Below, in pieces: positions 36,365 to 44,811 of a DNA stretch of 64,000 nucleotides. The number at the start of each line of letters is the position of its first letter. The stretch's first letter is position 1. A program made the position numbers and the translations under genes. The notes below the pieces were generated by a model, which was not told the origin of the DNA, searched no databases, and worked only from the letters and a program-made list of their open reading frames with translations. The stretch comes from an uncultured Spirochaetota bacterium (GTDB lineage: Bacteria > Spirochaetota > Spirochaetia > JAFGXN01). Where the stretch lies: contig CALXOJ010000004.1 of the NCBI GenBank assembly GCA_944390005.1, positions 62,001 to 126,000 of the forward strand, read 5' to 3'.

Positions 36365-37380
36365 AAAAAATGGGGTTGACAGCGACCGCAGTGTTTTTTT
36401 TCTTTTCCTGCGCTGCACCCGAGATTACCGGCAAAACCTACGCCTTCATTTACGGAATTTCTGATTACTCCGACTACGCAGACAGTGTCGGTCTCAGCGC
36501 AGCATCGCTGCAGGCGTGTCAATTTGATGCGCAATCGTTTGCAGATGCCTTAAGCGCCGCCTGCGGAGATTCTGTCGAAATCAATCTTCGTATTGCCTCA
36601 AACTCGACATTGATTCCTTCGAGCGATGAACGTCCGACAAAATCCCGGATGCTCGCTGATTTTCAAGAAATTGCTTCAACATTGTCCGCCGAAGATCGAT
36701 TTGTTTTCTATTTTGCCGGCCACGGTGTTTCCGTCCGGGCGTCGGAGGTGGACGACACGGATTTTGGTGAATACGGAGAAACAGCTGTTTCTTTTTCCGA
36801 CAGAGAATATTTATGCCTCTCCGTTGAAAATCCGGGAGAAGCAACTGAACAGAAAGATGTATTTTTAAGCGACAAGGAGTTGAGAGATGCGCTGGCGGAG
36901 GTTCCGTGTGAACGCAAATTTGTCTTTTTAGATTGCTGTCATTCAGGCGGGATGATTTCTTCTTATCCCGATATCAACGCATCAATTCAAAACGGATTTT
37001 CCAATTCAAAAATGCATTTAGCAATGCAGACGTATTTTAACGATCGATCGACAAGCGAAGTACAGGCGCACAAAAACACATGGATACTGGCTGCCGCCGG
37101 CGAAACCGGTTTGAGTTACGAAAGTTCCTCTATCAATCACGGATTTTTTACCTATGCTGTTTTGCTCGCTTTTGCTGAAGGCGACCGCAACGGAGACGGC
37201 TTCATTTCTTGGAGTGAATTGTGTGCCTATGCAGCGTCGGCATGCGCTTTGATTTTAAACGAAATTGACGACATTTCCGGCAGTCGAAAAGCCTCAGGCG
37301 ATATGTTAGTGACTTGCGGAAGCGGCGCGGAAGAGATTTTGTTTGTTTCTGTTACGCCGTCAATCGAATCGGTTCTTTGA
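36352..37380 (+). CDS. Caspase-like (peptidase C14) lipoprotein with EF-hand loop
   Basis: The 342-residue protein has a lipoprotein signal with Cys20 (FFFFSC, the loose spirochaetal type). The p20-like caspase core includes the catalytic His124 in FYFAGHG and Cys196 in FLDCCHSGG, both intact. An EF-hand-type calcium loop DRNGDGFISWSE lies at about residues 278-289, as in several caspase-family proteins. The family cuts after basic or acidic residues; the substrate here is unknown and it would act outside the cytoplasm. It is third in the operon and its stop overlaps the convergent uvrB by 21 bp. Confidence 0.85.
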   Translation: MFFIKKMGLTATAVFFFFSCAAPEITGKTYAFIYGISDYSDYADSVGLSAASLQACQFDAQSFADALSAACGDSVEINLRIASNSTLIPSSDERPTKSRMLADFQEIASTLSAEDRFVFYFAGHGVSVRASEVDDTDFGEYGETAVSFSDREYLCLSVENPGEATEQKDVFLSDKELRDALAEVPCERKFVFLDCCHSGGMISSYPDINASIQNGFSNSKMHLAMQTYFNDRSTSEVQAHKNTWILAAAGETGLSYESSSINHGFFTYAVLLAFAEGDRNGDGFISWSELCAYAASACALILNEIDDISGSRKASGDMLVTCGSGAEEILFVSVTPSIESVL

Positions 37381-39384
37381 GGCGTTTTTCGGTGTTTTGC
37401 CTTGGAGTTCGTAAATGCGATCGCGAATAGCGGCCGCTTCTTCAAAATTGTAAGCGGCTGCACACGCAAGCATTTGGGTTTCCAATTCTTTAATATAAAG
37501 CCGTTTATCGGAGGGGCGAAAAAGATTGTACTTTTCCGACGCTTCCCAAGAGGGAAAAGCGGACGTATAGCTTTTTTCTTCTTTTTTAGTTCGGATCAAA
37601 ATATCATCAACTTTCTTAACAATTGATTTCGGGATAATGTGATGCTCTTCATTATAACGCTGCTGAAGAGTGCGGCGGCGATTCGTCTCTTCAACCGCCT
37701 CTTTCATAGCATCGGATTCTCGGTCGGCATACATAATGACTTTTCCGTTGACATTCCGCGCTGCTCTGCCGATGGTTTGAATAAGACTGGTTGCCGAACG
37801 CAAAAAACCGATTTTATCTGCATCTAAAATCGCAACCAAGGCAACCTCAGGCATATCTAAACCTTCTCTCAACAGATTAATTCCGATCAGAACATCAATC
37901 TCCCCCGTTCGAAGCTGTTTGATAATTTCCACCCGTTCGATCGTTTCCACTTCGGAATGCATGTATCGAACTTTCAGCGAACGATTCAAAAAATACGAAG
38001 TCAGATCTTCCGCCATCTTCTTTGTCAAAGTTGTGATTAGCGAACGTTCGTTTGCTTGAATTCGATCGCAAATTTCTTTATAGAGATCTTCGATTTGTCC
38101 TTCTGTCGCACGAATTTCGATTTCAGGATCTGTCAAACCTGTCGGACGGATAATTTGTTCGACCATATGAGAACATTGATTCCTTTCCCATTTTCCCGGT
38201 GTTGCCGAAACACAGATGACGCGATCCAAAAGCGATTGAAATTCATTAAAAACCAATGGGCGGTTGTCCAATGCACACGGAAGGCGAAATCCGAAGTGAA
38301 CCAGATTTTCTTTCCGACTGCGGTCGCCTTCATACATTCCGCCGATTTGAGGAATCGTTACGTGAGATTCGTCAATAATTGTCAAAAACTCTTTCGGGAA
38401 ATAGTCGATAAGAACCGCCGGCCGTTCACCCGGTTTCCGTTCGTCGAGAATGCGGGAATAGTTTTCAATTCCGCTGCAGTATCCCAACTCCTTCATCATT
38501 TCAATATCCAACTCGACGCGGGTTCTCAAACGCTGTGCTTCCAAGACACGGTTTTCAGACAACAGTTCGCTTTCGCGTTCGTTTAATTCCTTTTCGATTT
38601 CAATCAATTTTGCACGCATCTGCTCTTCCGGCATGACGAAGTGTTTTGCGGGATAAATGACAAGAAATTCGGGATTTTCATAAACGGTACCGGTTACCGG
38701 GTCAAATTTTTTGATTGAAACGATGGTATCCCAGTCGAGTTCAATGCGATAAGCAGATTTTTCATATGCCGGCTGAATTTCAAATACATCGCCGCGAATA
38801 CGGAATTTTCCCCTCTCCAAGAGCGCGTCGTTGCGTTCGTATTGAAGGGATATTAAATGAAGTGACAATTCCCGTAAATCGATGGTTTTTCCGAGCGTCA
38901 AAGAAATTCTCATATCTCGAAAGTTGTCAGGATTGCCGATTCCGTATATGCAGGAAACGGTTGCCACAATGATGACGTCGCGCCGTTCCAAAAGCGAAGA
39001 GGTAGCCGAAAGGCGCAGTCGTTCAATTTCGTCATTAATCGACGCGTCTTTTTCTATATACAAATCTTTGGAAGGAACGTATGCCTCCGGCTGATAATAA
39101 TCGTAATAAGATACAAAATACTCGACTGCATTTTCAGGAAAAAATGATTTGAATTCGCGGTAAAGCTGAGCCGACAACGTTTTGTTGTGAGAAATGATTA
39201 ATGTCGGCATCTGAACTTCTTCGATGACTTTCGCCATGGTGAAGGTTTTTCCGCTTCCTGTGACTCCCATCAAAGTTTGGATTTTTTCACCTCGCCGAAT
39301 GCCCTCTGTCAGTTCATTGATGGCTCGAGGTTGATCTCCGGCAGGTTGATAATCGGAATGGAGGCGAAACGGTTTCATTTTCAT
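37360..39384 (-). CDS. uvrB: Excinuclease ABC subunit B
   Basis: UvrB is the damage-verifying helicase of nucleotide excision repair. The 674-residue protein has Walker A GVTGSGKTFT near residue 40, the beta-hairpin YYDYYQPEAYVP, helicase motifs (DESHVT; LIGINLLREGLDMPEV; QTIGRAARN) and the C-terminal UvrC-binding UVR motif (YNFEEAAAIRDRIYEL). It lies eight bases downstream of the HtrA gene in the same direction. The start could also be the ATG at 39378. Confidence 0.98.
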   Translation of the reverse strand: MKMKPFRLHSDYQPAGDQPRAINELTEGIRRGEKIQTLMGVTGSGKTFTMAKVIEEVQMPTLIISHNKTLSAQLYREFKSFFPENAVEYFVSYYDYYQPEAYVPSKDLYIEKDASINDEIERLRLSATSSLLERRDVIIVATVSCIYGIGNPDNFRDMRISLTLGKTIDLRELSLHLISLQYERNDALLERGKFRIRGDVFEIQPAYEKSAYRIELDWDTIVSIKKFDPVTGTVYENPEFLVIYPAKHFVMPEEQMRAKLIEIEKELNERESELLSENRVLEAQRLRTRVELDIEMMKELGYCSGIENYSRILDERKPGERPAVLIDYFPKEFLTIIDESHVTIPQIGGMYEGDRSRKENLVHFGFRLPCALDNRPLVFNEFQSLLDRVICVSATPGKWERNQCSHMVEQIIRPTGLTDPEIEIRATEGQIEDLYKEICDRIQANERSLITTLTKKMAEDLTSYFLNRSLKVRYMHSEVETIERVEIIKQLRTGEIDVLIGINLLREGLDMPEVALVAILDADKIGFLRSATSLIQTIGRAARNVNGKVIMYADRESDAMKEAVEETNRRRTLQQRYNEEHHIIPKSIVKKVDDILIRTKKEEKSYTSAFPSWEASEKYNLFRPSDKRLYIKELETQMLACAAAYNFEEAAAIRDRIYELQGKTPKNASKNRFD

Positions 39385-39391
39385 TCTCTGC

Positions 39392-40654
39392 TCACTTTAT
39401 GGAAAAAGTGCGCTCTGAAAGGGTGACCATGACCGTTTTTTCCTCTTTACCGCGGACAATGGTCACAGCAACTTGATCACCCGGACGTGTTTCTTCCAGT
39501 GCTCCAAGTAAATCACCGAAAGTGTGCACAGGGGTTTCGCCGACCGCCGTGATGATGTCTCCTCCAAAATAAATGAAACTGTTTCCGTAACGAATCGGCC
39601 GCCGTTTATCGCCGCCTTTCAGACCTGCTTCTCCGGCGGTTGACTGAGCCGGAATCTCAGAAATCAAAATGCCGCTTGAAACAGGCAGCTGCGCATAGTG
39701 CGCAATCCTAGAATTAATTTGAACAGGGACAATATCGATCCAGCCTCGGTTGACTTTTCCATAGCGAATCAGATCGGGTATCACTCGCCGCGCCGTGTCG
39801 ACCGGAACGGCAAAACCGATACCGACCGATCCTCCGCTCGGCGAATAAATAATCGTATTGATACCAATCAATTCGCCGGCTGAATTGAGAAGCGGTCCTC
39901 CCGAATTACCGGGATTGATTGAAGCATCGGTCTGAATCATATTTTTAATGATGAGGTTATTACCGCTGCGAACAGGACGTGACACACCGGAGATGATTCC
40001 CTGTGTCAGTGTTCTGTCGTAGCCGAACGGATTTCCGATAGCCAGCACCTTTTGTCCGACTTCAAGAGCATCCGAGGAACCGAACGGAATCACTGTCAGT
40101 TTTTTATCTTTTGCATCAATCTTTAAAACCGCCAAATCATTTTCGGGATCCAAACCGACAATAGTTCCTTCGTAGGAATCACCGTCGGAAAGAGTGACAT
40201 ACACTTTATACGCTTTAGCAACCACATGAGTATTGGTCAGAATGTATCCGTCTTCGCTGATGACGGCCCCCGAACCGCTGCTGCCCTCTCTTGGAATCGG
40301 CTCAAAAAGCCAGTTGTAGCCGATGACTTCCGTTGAAATGTTGACGACAGCGGAGTTGTAGCGGTCGTAAATCGCAATCGAATTCCGTTCATCTTCCAGA
40401 GCCGCATTTTGAGAGAGTGTCGAAATTTCAACGGCCGCAGCTTCGCTCTGTCCGGGAAGCGTTTCCACCCATCCGAAATCGTGGGATGATGTATCCGCCG
40501 CTTCTGATATAAGGGCTGTGACTGCAGATTCGTCTCTTTCCCCTTGATTATTTTCTTTACCGAAAAAAGAACGAAAACTGCCGGCAACGATTGCTCCCGT
40601 CAAAAAACAGACGGCAACGGTCAACAACAATTGTTTTCGAGTATAAAACTTCAT
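39392..40654 (-). CDS. HtrA/DegS-type periplasmic serine protease (first copy)
   Basis: The 420-residue protein has an N-terminal membrane anchor (about residues 8-27), a trypsin-like domain with the triad His (NTHVVAK, about 143), Asp (ENDLAVLKI, about 173) and Ser (PGNSGGPL, about 250), and one PDZ domain at the C-terminus. One PDZ plus an anchor resembles DegS, a stress-sensing protease, or housekeeping HtrA. A GGAGGGAG site precedes ATG 40654. A second HtrA with two PDZ domains lies at 46583-48064. Confidence 0.92.
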   Translation of the reverse strand: MKFYTRKQLLLTVAVCFLTGAIVAGSFRSFFGKENNQGERDESAVTALISEAADTSSHDFGWVETLPGQSEAAAVEISTLSQNAALEDERNSIAIYDRYNSAVVNISTEVIGYNWLFEPIPREGSSGSGAVISEDGYILTNTHVVAKAYKVYVTLSDGDSYEGTIVGLDPENDLAVLKIDAKDKKLTVIPFGSSDALEVGQKVLAIGNPFGYDRTLTQGIISGVSRPVRSGNNLIIKNMIQTDASINPGNSGGPLLNSAGELIGINTIIYSPSGGSVGIGFAVPVDTARRVIPDLIRYGKVNRGWIDIVPVQINSRIAHYAQLPVSSGILISEIPAQSTAGEAGLKGGDKRRPIRYGNSFIYFGGDIITAVGETPVHTFGDLLGALEETRPGDQVAVTIVRGKEEKTVMVTLSERTFSIK

Positions 40655-40710
40655 CGCTCCCTCCGACTTTCAATATACTCTATTTTTCGGTTTTCGACCA
40701 CCCCTCTCCT

Positions 40711-42207
40711 TCAGTCGCCTCTCAGACGAAACGCTTTGTGTAAATCAACTGTTTCCACCCGTGAAGCTCCCCGGTAATCGGCAATCGTCAGGCTTAACCG
40801 CGTCAGATTGATCACCGAACGCATTGACAGACCGTTGCGGCGGCAGTAAGCATTAAATTCCGTTTCTGCCGATTCGGACATACGGCAGTAGTTTTTCAGC
40901 AAATTCGGCGGCAGCAAACCATTCGGAACTCCTCGGAGCTCCGTCGTTCTTTTTTGGATTTCGGCGATTTTCATTCGTATTTCCGCCGACGTAGTTGATT
41001 CGGAAATGAATTCGTCCGCCTCTTTTGCATCGGAACTCCTCCATTTCCAGTGGATTGAAAGTCGATCCGCTATCGCACCGCCAATTTTATTGCGGTAGCG
41101 CTGAATTTCTTTGACAGAACAGAGACAAACGGCATTTGCGCGGCCGCGATTTCCGCATGGACAGAGGTTGGCTGCCATTGCCAATAAAAAATCCGCAGGA
41201 AAACGGCTGCGAATTCCTGCCCGCGAAATCAAAATGCGCCGTTCCTCCAACGGTTCTCTCAATGCCTGCAAAATAACAGAAGAAAATTCGGAAGCTTCAT
41301 CCATGAATAAAACACCATTGTGCGCCAATGAAATCTCACCCGGTTTTAAACCGACGCCGCCGCCGATAATTCCTTCAGGAGAAGCGCTGTGGTGCGGAGC
41401 ACGAAACGGAGGTCTTGTTAAAATACGGTCATCCTCAATCTCCCCTGCTAACGAATAAATTCGCATGGTTTCCAACCGTTCCTTTTCGGTTAAATCGGGC
41501 AGCAGCGTCGGCAATCGGGTAATCGCCATCGTTTTTCCGCAGCCGGGAGGTCCGGTCAACAGAAGATGGTGTTTGCCGAGAGCAGCATAAATTAACGCCT
41601 CTTTCAGCAACGGCTCTCCGACTATATCCGATAAATCGCCGCTGAAGCTTTCGGGATGTTCAAAAGAAACCGGAAGCGTTGCAATCGGCGGTTTTTCTCC
41701 GTTCGCCAACCGACTGACGATTTCTGCAGCCTCTTTCAGTGATGAAACAGCAAAAATTTCACCTTTTCCAGATAAAAGCGCTTCGTTTTGATTTTCTTTT
41801 GAGACGATAAGAATTTCGACGCCGGCTTCTGCCGCGGCTGCCGCAGCGGCGATGACTCCATCACAACGGCACACCTCTCCGGAAAGCTTTAATTCCCCCA
41901 TCGCCATAATTGAAATCGACGGAGAGGGAATTAATTCTGCCCGCTCCATGATTTTTAAAGCAATCGCCAAATCAAGAAACGCCGACTCTTTACGTACGCT
42001 TCCCGGATAGAGATTGACATAAATTTTTTTTTGAGGACAGATAAAGCCGGAGTTTGAAAGCGCCAATCGCACACGATCAGCCGATTCGCGGACAGCCACA
42101 GCTGCGTAACCGACAATTTGAATCATCGGAAGCCCTTGACGAAGTTCTGCTTCCACTTCCACCGGCGTCGATTCGTATCCGAGATTTAAACAACCGAATA
42201 TTCTCAT
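40711..42207 (-). CDS. comM: YifB/ComM-family Mg-chelatase-like AAA ATPase
   Basis: ComM is a hexameric helicase that promotes branch migration in natural transformation and recombination. The 498-residue protein has the Lon-like N-terminal domain, the AAA core with Walker A TGPPGCGKTM and Walker B GVLFMDEASEF, a Cys-rich segment (CPCGNRGRANAVCLC) and the Mg-chelatase C-terminal domain. It follows the RNase HI fusion gene by 36 bp. Whether this organism is transformable is unknown. Confidence 0.93.
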   Translation of the reverse strand: MRIFGCLNLGYESTPVEVEAELRQGLPMIQIVGYAAVAVRESADRVRLALSNSGFICPQKKIYVNLYPGSVRKESAFLDLAIALKIMERAELIPSPSISIMAMGELKLSGEVCRCDGVIAAAAAAAEAGVEILIVSKENQNEALLSGKGEIFAVSSLKEAAEIVSRLANGEKPPIATLPVSFEHPESFSGDLSDIVGEPLLKEALIYAALGKHHLLLTGPPGCGKTMAITRLPTLLPDLTEKERLETMRIYSLAGEIEDDRILTRPPFRAPHHSASPEGIIGGGVGLKPGEISLAHNGVLFMDEASEFSSVILQALREPLEERRILISRAGIRSRFPADFLLAMAANLCPCGNRGRANAVCLCSVKEIQRYRNKIGGAIADRLSIHWKWRSSDAKEADEFISESTTSAEIRMKIAEIQKRTTELRGVPNGLLPPNLLKNYCRMSESAETEFNAYCRRNGLSMRSVINLTRLSLTIADYRGASRVETVDLHKAFRLRGD

Positions 42208-42243
42208 ACCCTTATTAATGGGTAAAATGGTGTTTTTTATAAT

Positions 42244-43242
42244 TTATTGGATTCGATTTTTTAAAGTTTCGATAGTTTCACAGCAAAGCTGATCACAACG
42301 TTCATTTAATTCGCAGCCATCATGCCCTTTAACCCAAATCCAATCGATTTTCAATTTCTCGTTGATATTATCCAAGCGTTGCCACAAATCAATGTTTTTA
42401 ACCGGTTCTTTCGAGGAAGACTTCCACCTCCGTTGCTTCCATTGTTCAATCCATTGCGTAATACCGTTTTTGACGTATGTACTGTCAATATAAAAGCAAA
42501 CAGCGGCTTGAGCACCGAATCGTTCGTAACAATTTTCCAATGCCTTGATGGCGGCAGTCAGCTCCATTCGATTGTTAGTGGTTTCGAATTCTCCTCCGGA
42601 CGATTCAAAGATTTCTCCTTCCGCGGAAATAACAAAAGCCCACGCTCCGATCCCCGGATTAGGACGACAGCCTCCGTCGCTGTAAATTTTGATATTTTTA
42701 TCAAAAGTGCATTTTTTCTCCGGAGAGACCAACAGTTCCGTATACGGCCGAATTTCCGGTTCATGTCCTACCAGATCAAGCTTTTGCAACAATACTTTTT
42801 TTTCTTGCTCCCAATCTTTCACTGTCGGTTCCCTTTCATAAAGACGCTCGGCCTCTAAAAAAAGCCCCAATCCGTCTACTTCGTTCAATTCGATATTCCA
42901 TTCCCCAAGACGGTAAAGAGTCGTTTTTTTGGTTTTTTCTATAACTTTTTCAAAGTTGAGTTTGCGGCAAAATTCTTCAAATTTTGAAGGCGAATCAATC
43001 GAAAATTCCGTTTCGGAATTGAGTTCGCATCCGTTAAAAATCCGTTTGTCTTTAAGAGTGACTAAAAATTTGGTTTCTCCGGCGGATTCCAGAGTTCTAA
43101 GTCGAAAAAGCGATGTTTTGTTCAAACCAAAATACAGATCTCTCTTAAATATCATCTCAGGCGGAAACTGCGTTAATGATTCGAGCCGTTTTTTAACATT
43201 TTCAAAGTCCGACAATTTAATTTTAAACTCATATTCCCACAT
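42244..43242 (-). CDS. rnhA: CYTH (triphosphate tunnel) domain fused to ribonuclease HI
   Basis: Residues 1-170 form a CYTH domain: the ExExK signature is Glu3-Tyr-Glu5-Phe-Lys7, and basic and acidic tunnel residues recur (FRLRT, KFLVTLKDKR, WNIELNEVDGLG, FLEAE). Such domains hydrolyse or cyclise triphosphates, such as thiamine triphosphate, tripolyphosphate or ATP. Residues 184-332 are RNase HI with all four catalytic acids: Asp189 (YSDGG), Glu227 (NRMELTA), Asp253 (YIDSTYV) and Asp317 (NERCDQL); it cuts RNA in RNA-DNA hybrids. The joint role is unknown. The mRNA is predicted leaderless; comM follows. Confidence 0.92.
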   Translation of the reverse strand: MWEYEFKIKLSDFENVKKRLESLTQFPPEMIFKRDLYFGLNKTSLFRLRTLESAGETKFLVTLKDKRIFNGCELNSETEFSIDSPSKFEEFCRKLNFEKVIEKTKKTTLYRLGEWNIELNEVDGLGLFLEAERLYEREPTVKDWEQEKKVLLQKLDLVGHEPEIRPYTELLVSPEKKCTFDKNIKIYSDGGCRPNPGIGAWAFVISAEGEIFESSGGEFETTNNRMELTAAIKALENCYERFGAQAAVCFYIDSTYVKNGITQWIEQWKQRRWKSSSKEPVKNIDLWQRLDNINEKLKIDWIWVKGHDGCELNERCDQLCCETIETLKNRIQ

Positions 43243-43248
43243 GATCCC

Positions 43249-43254
43249 ATTATA
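43249..43254 (-). promoter_or_regulatory. -10 box of the RNase HI-comM operon, predicted leaderless
   Basis: A perfect TATAAT on the - strand, followed by GGGATC and then the ATG at 43242, seven bases after the box. The -35 region is weak (CTGTTT at 17 bases). Confidence 0.6.
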
Positions 43255-43284
43255 TAAAATATCAAAGAAAAAAACAGTAAAAGA

Positions 43285-43313
43285 TATACATTTTCTGCTT
43301 TATTGTATATAAT
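43285..43313 (+). promoter_or_regulatory. Promoter of the PEGA lipoprotein gene
   Basis: TATACA (43285-43290), a 17-base spacer and TATAAT (43308-43313). A short leader with AGGAG precedes the ATG at 43329, so unlike its divergent neighbour this mRNA is leadered. Confidence 0.6.
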
Positions 43314-43328
43314 TTTACAGGAGAGATC

Positions 43329-43685
43329 ATGAACATTTTACGAAAGCCGCTGTTGTTTTTGTATTTAGTGAGCGTTGTTTCGTGCATTACGTTGGCTTCT
43401 GATGCCTATAAAGACACTTCTGTTCATACCGGAAGTCCGGCTTCCGGTTCTTATGACGGGTCAATGTATAAGCTGACAGTTGAGTGCAACCATCCGGAGA
43501 CCATGATTTTTTTTAACGGACTCCTTTACGGTCAAACTGATATGAACGGTCGATTTTCTCTTAAATTGAGGTCGGCCGCTTACGATTTTAAAGCAGTCAA
43601 AAAAGGATTTGAGCCTTATACCGGTAATCTTCGTTTGGATCGAGATCGAGTCATCCGATTTTCATTAAAACCGATCCAACAGTGA
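43329..43685 (+). CDS. Small lipoprotein with PEGA-like domain
   Basis: The 118-residue protein has a lipoprotein signal (FLYLVSVVSC; Cys about residue 19). Its C-terminal half follows the PEGA pattern: an IFFNGLLYGQTDMNGRFSLKL strand pair and YDFKAVKKGFEPY. PEGA domains occur in surface proteins and may bind sugars or other proteins. AGGAG precedes ATG 43329. It ends where the phage-like islet begins. Confidence 0.75.
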   Translation: MNILRKPLLFLYLVSVVSCITLASDAYKDTSVHTGSPASGSYDGSMYKLTVECNHPETMIFFNGLLYGQTDMNGRFSLKLRSAAYDFKAVKKGFEPYTGNLRLDRDRVIRFSLKPIQQ

Positions 43686-43705
43686 ACGTACTGCCCCTCT
43701 CCCAT

Positions 43706-43933
43706 CTATTCGCAAACAAACAGCTCCCGTTTCGGATATTCCGTCTTTTCACGCGCCTTCTGCGTCTTCTCTTTTTCCGCCTTCATTTGCGCGTCCGTCT
43801 GCGGTTTGGTAGAAATTTCAGAGTTTTTCTTGACAGAATCGCCGTCTTGTGCTATAGTAGGATTGCTGGGCAAATCGCCTTTATGGTCTTGTCCTTTCGC
43901 CCTCGTTTTTTCGAGGGCATTTTTTATATTCAT
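43706..43933 (-). CDS. Hydrophilic phage-type hypothetical protein
   Basis: The 75-residue frame from ATG 43933 is rich in Lys, Glu and Gln (for example GDLPSNPTIAQDGDSVKKNS). Its composition is protein-like, and it overlaps the preceding frame by 53 bp, as small phage genes often do. No ribosome site is seen. A promoter and terminator on the other strand lie inside it. It may be a remnant. Confidence 0.4.
   Translation of the reverse strand: MNIKNALEKTRAKGQDHKGDLPSNPTIAQDGDSVKKNSEISTKPQTDAQMKAEKEKTQKAREKTEYPKRELFVCE
43830..43858 (+). promoter_or_regulatory. Strong promoter of a candidate small RNA
   Basis: Perfect TTGACA (43830-43835), a 17-base spacer and TATAGT (43853-43858). The nearest downstream signal is a terminator, not a gene. 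Confidence 0.75.
43865..43926 (+). ncRNA. Candidate ~60-nt small RNA, antisense to islet genes
   Basis: Transcription from the promoter at 43830-43858 should start near 43865 (a G seven bases after the -10 box) and end at the terminator 43899-43926. The RNA would lie antisense to the start of the frame 43706-43933 and to the end of the frame 43881-44252. No credible reading frame fits. It could control one of those phage-type genes or be their relic regulator. Confidence 0.5.
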
Positions 43934-44252
43934 TTCGTCTTGCGATAATCTTCGCAACCGCCGTATTGCGCATCACCAGCCGCTTATCTTCCTCTTTCAA
44001 CTTTCGCTTTAAATACATCTCAATTGCTTCAATCAGTCGGTTCCAATCCCTCTTTTTTAACGGCTCTCCTGTTTCCGGTGAGAAAATAACCCGTCCGTTT
44101 AAAATCAGCGGCTCATCTTCATCTTCTTTTCTTGCTTTTAATACATCTTCAAAAACCTCTGGTAAACCGAGATAGCGGCATATCGTTTTATAGACAACAT
44201 TCAGCGTTGCGGCAAAATGACTGTTCAATCCATCTTGTACGTCTTCCAACAT
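43881..44252 (-). CDS. Phage-type hypothetical protein
   Basis: The 123-residue frame is well formed and basic at its C-terminus, with PLILNGRVIFSPETGEPLKK and DWNRLIEAIEMYLKRKLKEE as its most structured parts. I know no family for it, but its style is that of small phage proteins. No clear ribosome site precedes ATG 44252. It lies upstream of, and overlaps, the other islet frame. Confidence 0.5.
   Translation of the reverse strand: MLEDVQDGLNSHFAATLNVVYKTICRYLGLPEVFEDVLKARKEDEDEPLILNGRVIFSPETGEPLKKRDWNRLIEAIEMYLKRKLKEEDKRLVMRNTAVAKIIARRNEYKKCPRKNEGERTRP
43899..43926 (+). terminator. Intrinsic terminator of the small RNA
   Basis: GCCCTCG (43899-43905) and CGAGGGC (43912-43918) form a seven-bp GC-rich stem with a T6 loop, followed by ATTTTTT. 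Confidence 0.85.
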
Positions 44253-44294
44253 TCTGTATGCAGGTTTTTCTCTATTTTTTTTCTGTTTTTCCTT

Positions 44295-44687
44295 TCAACA
44301 ACGCTTGACTTTTTTCTGATTCAAGCAACTATAATTACTATAGTTGCTTGAACTACAGGTCGCCGTACCCAACGCTGGTTGAAAAAGTACCGGTAATTCG
44401 ACTGCTTCAATGCAGGGAGTTACCACCGCCTTGGCACGCGAAGCAGACTTTCGCAACGGTCTGGGGGAACGGGGCTTGCGGTTTTCTTTTATTTCCTTCG
44501 AGAATATTGAAATATACAGGACATCATCTTTTTTCGACTCAGACAAGATTACACTAATCGCAAATTCTTTATTGCCTATGCTTCCTTTGCCGAGAATCTC
44601 ATAATAATTTTTATCGCTCCTTTTTTGGACGTCTATTAACTTTGTATAATCTTTTTCCCCTTGGATGATAGAGGGAATAAAAGGCAT
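44295..44687 (-). pseudogene. Fragment of a phage-type protein (possible nuclease-like C-terminal domain)
   Basis: From about 44730 to 44440 the frame reads as a compact alpha/beta domain (VMPFIPSIIQGEKDYTKLID, NKEFAISVILSESKKDDVLY), continuing upstream of the first ATG until a stop, so the true start is lost. It resembles the C-terminal toxin or nuclease-like domains of phage structural proteins, but I cannot name the family. Beyond about 44440 the sequence becomes low in protein character and runs through the inverted repeat at 44320-44352. Confidence 0.4.
44320..44352. repeat. 33-bp inverted repeat with perfect 14-bp arms
   Basis: TTCAAGCAACTATA (44320-44333) and its exact complement TATAGTTGCTTGAA (44339-44352) flank ATTAC. 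There is no T run on either side, so it is not a terminator. It could be a protein-binding site or an end of a lost mobile element. Confidence 0.9.
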
Positions 44688-44811
44688 AACTCGAATCCGG
44701 TTGATAATCTCAGCCTTCGATCTATTTTTTAGTATACAGCTGACATACGTGGATTAGATGCCCACTATGCCGTCGCCCGACATCGGAAATCACAACCGTT
44801 TTTTAAAAACA

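Noticed and set aside
43682-43948. A + strand frame directly after the PEGA lipoprotein
   Set aside because: It is Arg/Leu/Phe-rich, the complement of a Lys/Glu-rich - strand frame, and is crossed by the small-RNA promoter and terminator.
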